Under the pieces are notes generated by a model. It was not told the DNA's origin. It made no database searches and saw only the letters and a program-made list of their open reading frames with translations. Shown here one piece after another: positions 28,060 through 36,534 of a DNA stretch of 64,000 nt (the first letter of the stretch is position 1; each line of letters opens with the position of its first letter). The position numbers and the translations under genes were made by a program. The DNA lies in contig SUSS01000003.1 of assembly GCA_005046945.1 (NCBI GenBank), positions 1 to 64,000 of the forward strand, written 5' to 3'. This stretch comes from Tissierella creatinini (GTDB lineage: Bacteria; Bacillota; Clostridia; Tissierellales; Tissierellaceae).

Positions 28060-28995
28060 TTACTTACTAGAATCTAAATATTTCTCCACCTTTGATTCAT
28101 CTCTAAGCTCTTGTACCTTTTCTAAATACTTTTTCTCTTTAAGAAGATTGGTAATTTCAGTTTTCAATTCTTCATAGGTATCCTTTTTTTCAGTGAGGCG
28201 AATTATATGATACCCAACCTCTGTCTTTACTAATTCGCTTGTTTCTCCTTCTTCAAGAGCAAAAGCTACTTCTTCAAACTCCGCAATCATCTTCCCTCTA
28301 CCAAAATAATTTAAATCTCCACCATTAGCAGCTGATACGCTGTCTAAGGATTCAAGGGTAGCAAGAGTTGCAAAATCCTCTCCATTTGCAAGTCTTTGTA
28401 ATACTTCCTTTCCTTCATCTTCTGTAGCTACCAGTATATGGCTGGCTCTTACTATAGTAGATTGGTCTTTATTTTCTTCGAAGAAATCCTTAGCCTCATC
28501 GTCTGTAATAGTAATTGTTTTTAGAAATTCATCCTTATGTTTTTGAACTAGAAGCTCTTTTTTAAGGTTAGAAGCATAAAAGTCCTTTGTTATATTCATA
28601 CTTTCTAAAAACTCATCAAAGCTTTCTTGACCTCCCATATCATTTATGGATTTTTGAACTGCTTCATCTAGGTCTTCATTGCTTATAGAAATATTAAGCT
28701 TTTCTGATTCCTTAGCTATTAGCTTCTCCATTATAAGCTTTTCAAGAATACTATCCTTTAAAGACTCTCCTAGGCTAATTCCATCTTGTCCGGTCTGCTC
28801 TAGAGCATCTTCTCCAAGCTCTCTTTCATAAAGACTTTTAAAAACCTCATAATCTGCATCCAATTCCGCTTGGGTAATATCCTGTCCATCAACACTTCCA
28901 ACAAGGCCTTCTGTATTCTTTGTACAAGCCGACAAAGTCATAGACAAAGTTAATGCTAGAATTAGTACAGCCCAATTCTTTTTTATTTTTATCAA
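28060..28995 (-). CDS. prsA: PrsA-like foldase lipoprotein (peptidyl-prolyl isomerase)
   Basis: Extracytoplasmic chaperone that folds exported proteins. Residues 1-24 are a lipoprotein signal peptide ending in the lipobox LSAC. It is followed by a SurA-N-like helical domain (ESLKDSILEKLIMEKLIAKE) and a parvulin PPIase domain (VRASHILVATEDEGKEVLQR, GDLNYFGRGKMIAEFEEVAF, YHIIRLTEKKD). The ATG at 29004 lies directly on the GAGAGG site, so the TTG at 28995 is the better-spaced start. It marks the left border of the methyltransferase island; mfd is the normal next neighbour. Confidence 0.93.
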   Translation of the reverse strand: MIKIKKNWAVLILALTLSMTLSACTKNTEGLVGSVDGQDITQAELDADYEVFKSLYERELGEDALEQTGQDGISLGESLKDSILEKLIMEKLIAKESEKLNISISNEDLDEAVQKSINDMGGQESFDEFLESMNITKDFYASNLKKELLVQKHKDEFLKTITITDDEAKDFFEENKDQSTIVRASHILVATEDEGKEVLQRLANGEDFATLATLESLDSVSAANGGDLNYFGRGKMIAEFEEVAFALEEGETSELVKTEVGYHIIRLTEKKDTYEELKTEITNLLKEKKYLEKVQELRDESKVEKYLDSSK

Positions 28996-29167
28996 TAAAA
29001 ACATCCTCTCTAAAATAGTATCATTTTAACCTTAAGTACTACCACTAAACACATACATCCACTTGTTTAGCTTATTCTTAAATTTATCTTTAATACCTGC
29101 CTACTTATTATAACAAAACACATCTAATCAAACAAGAGATGATTTCTGAACACTTTTAATCTTTAAC

Positions 29168-29228
29168 GCATAAAAAACAATTCGAAGGAAAGAATTATTT
29201 ATGTTGAAATCATTCTTTCCTTCGAATT
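29168..29228 (-). terminator. Terminator after the LysR gene
   Basis: ATTCGAAGGAAAGAAT and ATTCTTTCCTTCGAAT form a perfect 16-bp stem around a 16-nt loop, followed by TGTTTTTTATG on the minus strand. It isolates prsA from the island. Confidence 0.85.
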
Positions 29229-29291
29229 TAAAAATTATTTTATTTATATCTTTTTTAGTCTATTTCAAGTTTTGAAGTTTTGACGTTTGCA

Positions 29292-30191
29292 TCATGAACC
29301 TTCACTTTCCATAGGTTCTCCTAATCGTTTGAACAGGTCAATGCAAAAGGATTTAAATTTGAGAGCATTCTCTGACATCTCGCGGTTTTTGTGATAGCCA
29401 AGATAGATTGTACGCTGGCATGGCGGGTTCTTAATTTCCCGCAGTATAATGCCTGATTCCAATGCCGGAAATGCTGAGCGTGAAGGAATCAACGCAATCA
29501 GCGAACTATTGATTAGACCATCAAAATAAGTGAAGGAATCTTCTGTGAAAAATCCAATATTTGGTTCAAATCCTAACTTTTGGCAACAACTAATTAAGTT
29601 TTGATTTAAATTTTCATGCCTTGGAAGGGATTGAAAAAAATAGTCTTTTGTATCAATAAGATCGACATTTTCTTTTTTAGCAAGTGGATTCTTACTGCCA
29701 ATCGCCAGTAGCAAGTCTTCCTTAAGAAGTTCAATACTTTCCATTTCATCGCATACCATTGGTGAAGCAAAAATATGGAAATCATATTCCCTAATGTCCT
29801 CTGGAGTTGGTACATAACAACTTTTAATAATCAGTCGCAAGCCAGGAAATGTGCGTTCGTACTCTTCGCGAACATAGTTACTAATGAAATTAGCGCCAGA
29901 AAACAATACCCTTACTTCATTTTCGTTTTTATTATCTATTAGTCGAACCTGACGCGCCGCATCATTAAGAAGAAGAAGCACATGACTTATCTGGTGATAA
30001 TACAATCTACCGGCTTCGTTAAGGCGTACTTTGCGGCCAATCCTATCAAACAACTTAACGCCCAGCTCTTCCTCAAGACTGCTGATTGCCTTAGAGAGTG
30101 CTGATTGAGAAATCCACAATTCATCTGCTGCTCTGCTCATATTATTGCAACGTGCAACTGTGCAGAAATAATGCAGTTGAATAATCTGCAT
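29292..30191 (-). CDS. LysR-family transcriptional regulator
   Basis: A 299-residue LTTR. The N-terminal winged helix (about 1-60) reads MQIIQLHYFCTVARCNNMSR, LWISQSALSKAISSLEEELG, VKLFDRIGRKVRLNEAG. The C-terminal periplasmic-binding-like domain (about 88-290) would sense a small ligand. The ATG at 30191 has AGGTGGTGAG upstream; a GTG at 30209 overlaps that site. It is the last gene of the minus-strand half of the island and most likely controls the divergent methyltransferase promoters in response to the methylated substrate or a product (inference). Confidence 0.92.
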   Translation of the reverse strand: MQIIQLHYFCTVARCNNMSRAADELWISQSALSKAISSLEEELGVKLFDRIGRKVRLNEAGRLYYHQISHVLLLLNDAARQVRLIDNKNENEVRVLFSGANFISNYVREEYERTFPGLRLIIKSCYVPTPEDIREYDFHIFASPMVCDEMESIELLKEDLLLAIGSKNPLAKKENVDLIDTKDYFFQSLPRHENLNQNLISCCQKLGFEPNIGFFTEDSFTYFDGLINSSLIALIPSRSAFPALESGIILREIKNPPCQRTIYLGYHKNREMSENALKFKSFCIDLFKRLGEPMESEGS

Positions 30192-30233
30192 AATCTCACC
30201 ACCTCTCACAGATAAATTTTATTAATTTTTAAA

Positions 30234-30306
30234 TACCGGTGGTAATTGCCTAGCAATTACGTCACGCCATTGAAACGAGGTTGGACATCTTAAACTCGTT
30301 ATATTA
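30234..30306. repeat. Dispersed repeat, full-length copy in the island
   Basis: Hairpin half GGTAATTGCCTAGCAATTAC, then GTCACGCCATTGAAACGAGG, TTGGACATCT and AAACTCGTTATATTA. It fills the spacer between the LysR and GTPase genes and its right end covers the GTPase stop codon (30304-30306). Confidence 0.7.
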
Positions 30307-31248
30307 GTCCCTCCACAATTCAAATTTTGTCTTGCAATGGGTTTCCCACGCTAATTGGACCTGCCCAGAGATGTCACTCCAGTCACAACCAATAATCACA
30401 AGCTTTCCAAGGTATGGAAGCTCACGCTTGAGTGTCGTTAATGTTACACTGACTTCATTGCCTACAGAGTCTACATGCAGCCATTGGTCAGACGTTTTGA
30501 TAAATCCTTTGACTCGAAGCGTTACGTCTCCAATGGCTTTACAAAACGAAGTGAGTTGTTGCTCATTCGGAGGAATATTAGTTTCAAGTGTGTAAACCGC
30601 CGGACGCGATAGAATTGAATTGCTGCTTTCTCTTTCTTGGTAGGCCCTTTCTTCTAATTTTAAATCCGGCAGCGGCAATGGTATCTGAGCAAAGATGGTA
30701 TCGTAGATAGGTGCATGATTATTTAATTTCCTTATTTTTTCATGGATATTAGCAATTGTGCCGCGGTCCACCAAATCAGTTTTGTTGACTATGATATAAT
30801 CAGCCTCCATCACCTGCCCAACTAAAGGTGCAAGAACTTCAGAGTATCGTAGAAACGTCGTGCTATCAACTAAGCAAATTAGTCCACGATAATCATACTG
30901 CCTGGAAATATAGGGCGACAGGTTCTTAAGTATGGTATGCATACCCGCAGGGTCAGCCATTCCCGAGTTTTCTATAATCAACACATCAACAGGTAGCTCT
31001 GTAAAAGCTTTTAATGCTTTAACAAATCCGTCCTTCAAACAGGCACAAAAAATCGACCCATTGTTGATTTCAACCATCTCTACGCCTGCTTTCTCGATTA
31101 ATGTTCCATCAACACCAATATTGCCAAATTCATTTATCAAAACACCCATACGAGTATTTTTTAAATCCTCCATCATCGAACGAAGGAATGTAGTCTTCCC
31201 AGCTCCCAGGAATCCCCCAATCAAATACAGTTGAATTGGCTTAGTCAT
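30304..31248 (-). CDS. COG0523 (CobW/P47K) GTPase
   Basis: A 314-residue metal-linked G-protein. It has Walker A GGFLGAGKTTFLRSM, the NGSIFCACLKDG segment in place of the usual GCxCC metal site, IENSGMADPAGM, and NKTDLVDRG. A C-terminal CobW_C domain is present (about 215-305). The family delivers zinc, cobalt or other metals, or chaperones B12 enzymes. In this cluster a role in loading zinc into the UroD-type methyltransferase or cobalt/corrinoid into its partners is plausible but unproven. The ATG at 31248 has AGGAGG 7 nt upstream. Confidence 0.93.
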   Translation of the reverse strand: MTKPIQLYLIGGFLGAGKTTFLRSMMEDLKNTRMGVLINEFGNIGVDGTLIEKAGVEMVEINNGSIFCACLKDGFVKALKAFTELPVDVLIIENSGMADPAGMHTILKNLSPYISRQYDYRGLICLVDSTTFLRYSEVLAPLVGQVMEADYIIVNKTDLVDRGTIANIHEKIRKLNNHAPIYDTIFAQIPLPLPDLKLEERAYQERESSNSILSRPAVYTLETNIPPNEQQLTSFCKAIGDVTLRVKGFIKTSDQWLHVDSVGNEVSVTLTTLKRELPYLGKLVIIGCDWSDISGQVQLAWETHCKTKFELWRD

Positions 31249-31333
31249 TTTTATACCTCCTGTTATATTTAATGTAATTATCACTAATTACTATGTGATT
31301 AACCTTTTCTATAATTTATCATACTTTTTATAC

Positions 31334-32896
31334 TTAATCAATATCCAAGTCCCAAAACATCATGGAATCAACATAGTTATCCATGAAACCATCATGGCCT
31401 GAAAGTTCAATATATTGGCATTCATCCGAAATCCTGCGTATTTTGTTTCGAGCGGTGGAGTCGAGGAGTAGCATAGACGCACCCATAAGAGCCGCATTGC
31501 CAAGGGCTACAGTTCGGCTTTTGCTATCTTTGGGGATTAGCCCGATAGTTTCAGCAGCTGACAAATTGATAAAAGAGCCAAATCCTCCGCAAAGATAAAT
31601 AACGTCGAGCTCATCAGTGCTAATCTCACATGCTTCAGAGAGGGTGATTATGCCGGCATAAATTGCAGCTTTTGCCAGTTGTATTTTGCGAATGTCTCCT
31701 TGAGTAATCGCAATGCTAGTGTCTGGGAAGACAAACTCCACTTCATCGTTTTCTTGCATCATAGCCGCAAGAGGATTACCATCTATTTCAAGCCTGCCGT
31801 TGGGCAACATGGCACCAGTATCATATAACATAGCAATGGCATCTACTACCCCAGAGCCGCATATACCCTTTGGAGGTGCATCTTCAATCGTTTCATACAT
31901 CACGAGTCCTGTTTGCGCATCGTAATTCACATGTGATATGGCACCAGTTGAAGCCACAGACCCATGAGAAATTCCTGCACCTTCAAAAGCAGGTCCTGCC
32001 GCAGTAGAACAGCAATGCAGGTCTCCGTCACTCAGGAGTGCCATCTCACCATTTGTGCCTATGTCAACAATCAATGCTTTATCTTTTTTTTCCATCATAT
32101 TCGATGATAAAATGCAACAAACGAGATCAGCACCGACATAAGCACTGACACATGGTGGAATATAGACCTCAATACCGCTTAGAATATCCGTATGATATGT
32201 ATTGAATAAGCTAACCGGTGTGAATGGTGCAAATCCAATACTCTTTGGATCAAGACCTGAGAAAAAATGGAGCATAGTGGTATTTCCGGTTACCACGGCA
32301 TGGGTGATTTGATTCCGTAATATATTTGCTTTATCAGAGACTACCTGCAACATCTCTTCTATTTGTTCAACAATGGACCTACTGATAACTTCGTTATTGT
32401 GAAGCATACCATAATTGATACGAGAAATCACGTCTGCACCAAATTGCTTTTGTCGGTTCAGTTCACTGCTTACAGCCAATTCAGTTCCTAAACTATCATA
32501 AAGCTTACAGACAACTGTTGTTGTACCTATATCAACGGCAACTCCAAAATGTCCTGAGGCCATCAAAGGTTCATTGGTTGTCAGTGTCACGGTACCGTGA
32601 GTTAGAATCTGACTGGATAATGCTTTTGATAAATGAATCTTCACATCACCCATAGCACGGACAAAACAAGCTAGTCGAATCCCATTTTTGCGATCTTCTT
32701 CACTCAACAGCGCATTCTCTGAAGGCGATATTTCGCTTAATTCACCTTCTACTACCACCTTACATTTTCCGCAAGTGTGATTACCTCCGCAAGGAAAGTG
32801 TATATCTACATTCTCTCGGTGGAGAATCTCTGATAGAGGTTCGCCCGGATAGACTGGGGATAGCAACAATGTTTTAGTATATTCGTTCTTAATCAT
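31334..32896 (-). CDS. Corrinoid reductive activase, [2Fe-2S] plus ASKHA (DUF4445/RACo type)
   Basis: Uses ATP to return inactive Co(II) corrinoid to Co(I). The 520 residues begin with a plant-type ferredoxin domain: Cys36, Cys42, Cys45 (PCGGNHTCGKCKV) and Cys77 (RLACFVRA). An ASKHA ATPase follows, with GVAVDIGTTTVVCKLYD (about 118-134), VTGNTTMLHFFSG, ALIVDIGTNGEMALL, GICGSGVVDAIAML and YLCGGFGSF. This layout matches RACo and O-demethylase activators, not RamA, whose clusters are C-terminal. Its start overlaps the stop of the upstream gene (ATGA at 32893-32896), so the two are translationally coupled. Confidence 0.94.
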   Translation of the reverse strand: MIKNEYTKTLLLSPVYPGEPLSEILHRENVDIHFPCGGNHTCGKCKVVVEGELSEISPSENALLSEEDRKNGIRLACFVRAMGDVKIHLSKALSSQILTHGTVTLTTNEPLMASGHFGVAVDIGTTTVVCKLYDSLGTELAVSSELNRQKQFGADVISRINYGMLHNNEVISRSIVEQIEEMLQVVSDKANILRNQITHAVVTGNTTMLHFFSGLDPKSIGFAPFTPVSLFNTYHTDILSGIEVYIPPCVSAYVGADLVCCILSSNMMEKKDKALIVDIGTNGEMALLSDGDLHCCSTAAGPAFEGAGISHGSVASTGAISHVNYDAQTGLVMYETIEDAPPKGICGSGVVDAIAMLYDTGAMLPNGRLEIDGNPLAAMMQENDEVEFVFPDTSIAITQGDIRKIQLAKAAIYAGIITLSEACEISTDELDVIYLCGGFGSFINLSAAETIGLIPKDSKSRTVALGNAALMGASMLLLDSTARNKIRRISDECQYIELSGHDGFMDNYVDSMMFWDLDID

Positions 32897-33579
32897 AGAT
32901 TCACCATCTTATCATGTAAATCTTCATCATACTCCATCTGACGAGTTTCGCAATTGACGCGCGAACAGATTGCACAGCTTTCAAATTCCTCATCTGAAGC
33001 ATAAAAGATACCGGATGTAGATTTCAACGGGTCTATCAAACCGCTTGACAATACACTTACATCAAGACCTTGATAAAGACCATCCATTAAGGCGAATATC
33101 TTTTTTACATCTGCTACGCTCCAATCTATTACGGATCCCGGACATAGACGAATTTGCCTTTTTATTCCAAACTGGTTTTCAGCTGCGAGTGTCATCTGAT
33201 TCATTGCTTCAAGATAAGCCAGGTATGCTATTTGATCGAGAATATATTGATCAATGGCATCTGTGGTATTTTCTATAAATTGGCTTATCTCACGACCGCA
33301 AGTCGCAATATAAGAAAATACGTTCGTTTCATCTTTAAGTTTATTGGCAACTATTTTACTATTAAAGAACTGGCCACCTATTGTGATCCCGTTTTCACCA
33401 ATCTGGCCTACAGACACTTCTTTGATAGCAAAAGCAGGTTTCAGTAATGGACGTGCTTCTTCAAGCAATTCCAGGGCTCTTATGAAAATTTCTGACTCCA
33501 TATCTTCACTATGCAACCGCATACGAAGAGCCTCTAAATCGCAGATATATTCGATCTTGTTGTTTAGCAACTCCCTCAT
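32893..33579 (-). CDS. MetH activation-domain-like protein
   Basis: A stand-alone 228-residue relative of the C-terminal reactivation domain of methionine synthase. Signature parts are TCGREISQFI, the RLCPGSVIDWSVAD segment where MetH has its SAM-binding RxxPGY, and KSTSGIFYASDEEFESCAIC. The C-terminal cysteines CAICSRVNC are shared by stand-alone members and may bind metal. Such genes accompany corrinoid methyltransferases and may assist activation or bind the corrinoid protein. It is coupled to the activase by a 4-nt overlap. Confidence 0.85.
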   Translation of the reverse strand: MRELLNNKIEYICDLEALRMRLHSEDMESEIFIRALELLEEARPLLKPAFAIKEVSVGQIGENGITIGGQFFNSKIVANKLKDETNVFSYIATCGREISQFIENTTDAIDQYILDQIAYLAYLEAMNQMTLAAENQFGIKRQIRLCPGSVIDWSVADVKKIFALMDGLYQGLDVSVLSSGLIDPLKSTSGIFYASDEEFESCAICSRVNCETRQMEYDEDLHDKMVNL

Positions 33580-33652
33580 TATATATGTCCTCCTACTGTT
33601 TATTTAAAGTTTTCTGTCGTGTGATGAAGACTCAATCACACGACAGAATAGT

Positions 33653-35002
33653 TTACTGATATTTTTTCAATTCATCAAATAATTCAGTACGGCTTGGAAT
33701 AATCGAAGACCATTTTAGTTCACCGTTGATGTACAGTGACGGTAACTGCTTAACGCCCATTTTCTTTATACGAGCAATATCTTCACGTATTGTGTACTTA
33801 TATTCCACAACATCCACATCATCCCCAAATTCTTGTTTTGCCTGCATAGCTGAAGCAAGCATATAGGTGCAAGCAGCACAAGTAGCTGAATCCAGTGTGA
33901 ATACTTCAATTAGCGGTTTGGTAAGTGCTGAATAATCCGGCAATTCAATTTCAATGTCATCATCTACAGCTTCATAGCCAGCAACCATGTTACGTGCTGA
34001 TTCTGTTTGCTTGACTGCGAAAGCTGCTGCGATAGTATTTTCAGTCGGAATATTATATGGCATGTCACATCCCGGGCTAATGATTAGATTGTCATGAGTG
34101 ATGTTATCAAGTAAATCAACAACAAATTTCATATTGTCTTTCTGATTACCAAAAAGCATAGTGGTTGTAAGCGGAATATTACCGCCAATAGTTATATTGT
34201 ATTGATCTGTAATCTTCTTAGCTTCAACTAAATCCACATTCTCATCCACTGAGATACAGTCAGGATGGGTGTCGCACATAACCTTCATCTGCTGTGTGGC
34301 ATTACCGCATACGAAAAAGCTTGAGATAGAACCTTTTTTACGGATGTGGTCAAATACTTTTACAAAACCTTTAGCTAATAACTCTTCGAAAGTTGAAGGT
34401 GAAACCTGGCTTACCAAAGGATCAACGACCCCAATGACATCCATACCTGCTTCAAGATACAAATCCGCCATGCGAATGTTTACATTTGCACAATAATCGA
34501 TTAGAGCTTCTACATATTCCGGCTCATCGAACATGTCTGTAAAAAACTCGCTGCCACGTAAATGGGAAGCTAATGTCAGAGGACCACAAATCAATCCATA
34601 TAGTGCTGTATTCTCTCCTACTGCAGCCTTCATTCTACGCATAACATCTAAAACCATAGGAATACGGCCATCTTTGGCATCAGGTAACTTCAATGTTGAA
34701 GGATCAACCATTTCATCTTCAAACGGGTGTGTCATTACTGAAGGAGGATTGTCTTCTGCCCACATCAGGTCACAGCCTAAAATCTCCGCCTCAATTTGTA
34801 AATCAAACACTATCGGCATTCCGTCTGGAGTATAAAGCTTGTGAACCTCTAATAAAGATTCATATAGTTTGTCCGCATCAACTAAAACATCTTTTGCAGT
34901 ATGTCCTTTAAGAAATCCAGCATGAACACCAGCAAATGGAACCCATGGAATTTCGTCGCATTTCTCATGACGCAGAACTTTCATTATTAAGTCTTTTCCC
35001 AT
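33653..35002 (-). CDS. UroD-family corrinoid methyltransferase fused to a thioredoxin-like domain
   Basis: A 449-residue fusion. Residues 1-~340 are a uroporphyrinogen-decarboxylase-type barrel of the MtaA/MtbA methyltransferase class (LICGPLTLASHLRGSE, VVDPLVSQVSPSTFEE). The expected zinc motif H-x-C...C reads F230-V231-C232 and C312, so the usual His seems replaced by Phe. Residues ~360-449 form a thioredoxin-like domain with CAAC (375-378) and a cis-Pro-type loop QLPSLYING. Relatives move methyl groups from a corrinoid protein to a thiol such as coenzyme M. The acceptor here is unknown. It heads the minus-strand half of the island, opposite the corrinoid protein gene. Confidence 0.88.
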   Translation of the reverse strand: MGKDLIMKVLRHEKCDEIPWVPFAGVHAGFLKGHTAKDVLVDADKLYESLLEVHKLYTPDGMPIVFDLQIEAEILGCDLMWAEDNPPSVMTHPFEDEMVDPSTLKLPDAKDGRIPMVLDVMRRMKAAVGENTALYGLICGPLTLASHLRGSEFFTDMFDEPEYVEALIDYCANVNIRMADLYLEAGMDVIGVVDPLVSQVSPSTFEELLAKGFVKVFDHIRKKGSISSFFVCGNATQQMKVMCDTHPDCISVDENVDLVEAKKITDQYNITIGGNIPLTTTMLFGNQKDNMKFVVDLLDNITHDNLIISPGCDMPYNIPTENTIAAAFAVKQTESARNMVAGYEAVDDDIEIELPDYSALTKPLIEVFTLDSATCAACTYMLASAMQAKQEFGDDVDVVEYKYTIREDIARIKKMGVKQLPSLYINGELKWSSIIPSRTELFDELKKYQ

Positions 35003-35380
35003 AATCTAATCTCTCCTTTTTTAATTTTCGTCGGTTTAGAAAATACAAATGATGAACTCTTGAACACTTTCTACACCATACTACACCATATATATAATTT
35101 CTCTCCGAAACGTTATCATTTATGCAATAAATCGTTTGCCGGATAGAAAAAATATAACTAAAAAATATACTTTGAAGCCTTTCAACCCTACAAATTTCTC
35201 TAAGCTATAACTTGATAGGATTTATATGAACTAATATTCTGTAATATAAAAAAATATATATAACATTAATTAGCATTATAATATTTCCAGTGGATTTGTC
35301 AAGTTGGATTTTAAGCTAAATTACTGAATGTTAAATTAAATTTTTAATGATTAAGGTAGATAAAAAACACTTCATTTAAT

Positions 35381-35500
35381 TGAAGCATTAACTAAAAAAT
35401 GCTATATCAACATTCATTTGATTTAGTCCTTGAAAAACATTCTTACACTATATTATTAACTGTCATATACTTATTACTAAAACCCATTGAGATTTTGAAT
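35381..35500. repeat. Diverged direct repeat, copy 1
   Basis: TGAAGCATT, then TATATCAACATTCATTTGAT, and later TACTAAAACCCATTGAGATT. It aligns with copy 2 at 35632-35745 with several gaps. Confidence 0.55.
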
Positions 35501-35631
35501 TCATACTTTCATAATGCTCTAACCTCATCTTTGACTTTTTGACATTAGTCTTAAATTCTCCCAACATCTTTTTTTTACCTTAAAATACGATTTGGGATGT
35601 ATTATCTTCAACTGTCAAAGATTCGTGAAGC

Positions 35632-35745
35632 TGAAGCATTGATATATCAACATTTTATTGATTTAAACCTGCAAATTACAACCACCTTATGACCAACTTT
35701 CATAACCTTAATAGCTAAAACCCCATGGTTATTCCAATTTTGAAA
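35632..35745. repeat. Diverged direct repeat, copy 2
   Basis: TGAAGCATTGATATATCAAC, then ATTTTATTGATTTAAACCTG, and later AGCTAAAACCCCATGG. It lies ~250 bp after copy 1. Confidence 0.55.
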
Positions 35746-35778
35746 CGAATCTATGAATAACCGACATATGGGTTAATC

Positions 35779-35807
35779 TTGCTTTTCTAATTTCATTATG
35801 CTATACT
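35779..35807 (+). promoter_or_regulatory. Candidate promoter of the corrinoid protein operon
   Basis: TTGCTT (35779-35784) and TATACT (35802-35807) are separated by 17 bp. The -10 is strong and the -35 weak, as expected for an activator-dependent promoter. Confidence 0.55.
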
Positions 35808-35859
35808 TCATCTAACATCACAAAATAAATAAAAGTGAAATATTAAGGGAGGTACAAAA

Positions 35860-36492
35860 ATGGCAAATTATGAGCAACTAGCTATGGAAGTCCTAAAAGG
35901 AAAGAAAAAATTAGTTATAGCAACAGTAAATGAACTTCTAGCAGCAGGAGAGAAGCCACTTGACATTATCAACAAAGGATTAATTGTAGGAATGTCTGAA
36001 GTTGGAGTTTTATTTTCACAAAACAAAATGTTTATTCCAGAAGTACTTATGAGTGCAAAGGCAATGGAGGAAGGCGTTAACATTGTAAAACCTTTGTTGC
36101 AGGTTGGCGATATGCAATCAGCTGGCACAGTTCTGTTGGCAACTGTACAGGGCGACCTTCATGATATCGGAAAAAATCTTGTTGGTATCATGCTAGAAAG
36201 TAATGGTTTTACAGTAATTAATGCCGGTAAAGATGTTTCTCCGGAAGCTATTGTTACTTTGGCTAAAGAACATAAGCCTGATGTGATTGGTATGTCAGCT
36301 ATGTTGACTACTACCATGCTTATGATGAAGGATACTATTGAACTAATGAAAGAAGAAGGGATACGCGACCAAATCAAAGTAATCATAGGTGGCGCACCAG
36401 TATCGACAGATTTCTCAAATGAAATCACGGCAGATGGATTCGCTCCGGATGCACTTTCTGCAGTAGGACTTTGCAAGCGCTTACTTGCTTAA
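35860..36492 (+). CDS. Corrinoid methyl-carrier protein (MtbC/MttC-like)
   Basis: Shuttles the methyl group as methyl-Co(III). The 210 residues have an N-terminal helical cap domain (about 1-85, MtgC/MetH-like) and a C-terminal B12-binding Rossmann domain with DLHDIG (99-104), where His101 is the lower cobalt ligand. GMSAML and IGGAPVSTDF complete the site. GGGAGG lies 7 nt before the ATG. It is the only corrinoid protein in the island, so both MttB paralogs probably share it. Codon use differs less from the genome than in the following genes. Confidence 0.95.
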   Translation: MANYEQLAMEVLKGKKKLVIATVNELLAAGEKPLDIINKGLIVGMSEVGVLFSQNKMFIPEVLMSAKAMEEGVNIVKPLLQVGDMQSAGTVLLATVQGDLHDIGKNLVGIMLESNGFTVINAGKDVSPEAIVTLAKEHKPDVIGMSAMLTTTMLMMKDTIELMKEEGIRDQIKVIIGGAPVSTDFSNEITADGFAPDALSAVGLCKRLLA

Positions 36493-36534
36493 CATTCAGG
36501 ATATACAATTACCATTTTGAAAGGGGATTGAAAA

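Larger units (their letters stand above)
35003..35859. promoter_or_regulatory. Divergent control region of the methyltransferase island
   Basis: 857 bp without a gene, between the UroD-type gene (minus) and the corrinoid protein gene (plus). It holds a tandem decamer CTACACCATA x2 (35071-35090), an imperfect dyad CCGAAACG...CGTTTGCCGG (35105-35144), a palindrome CTTCATTTAATTGAAG (35370-35385), and two diverged ~110-bp direct repeats starting TGAAGCATT (about 35381 and 35632). These are candidate LysR sites; none is proven. Confidence 0.6.

Noticed and set aside
32893-33579. Remnant of a degraded methionine synthase (metH)
   Set aside because: The protein is intact, has its own start and extra C-terminal cysteines, and is coupled to the activase, so it is a stand-alone family member.
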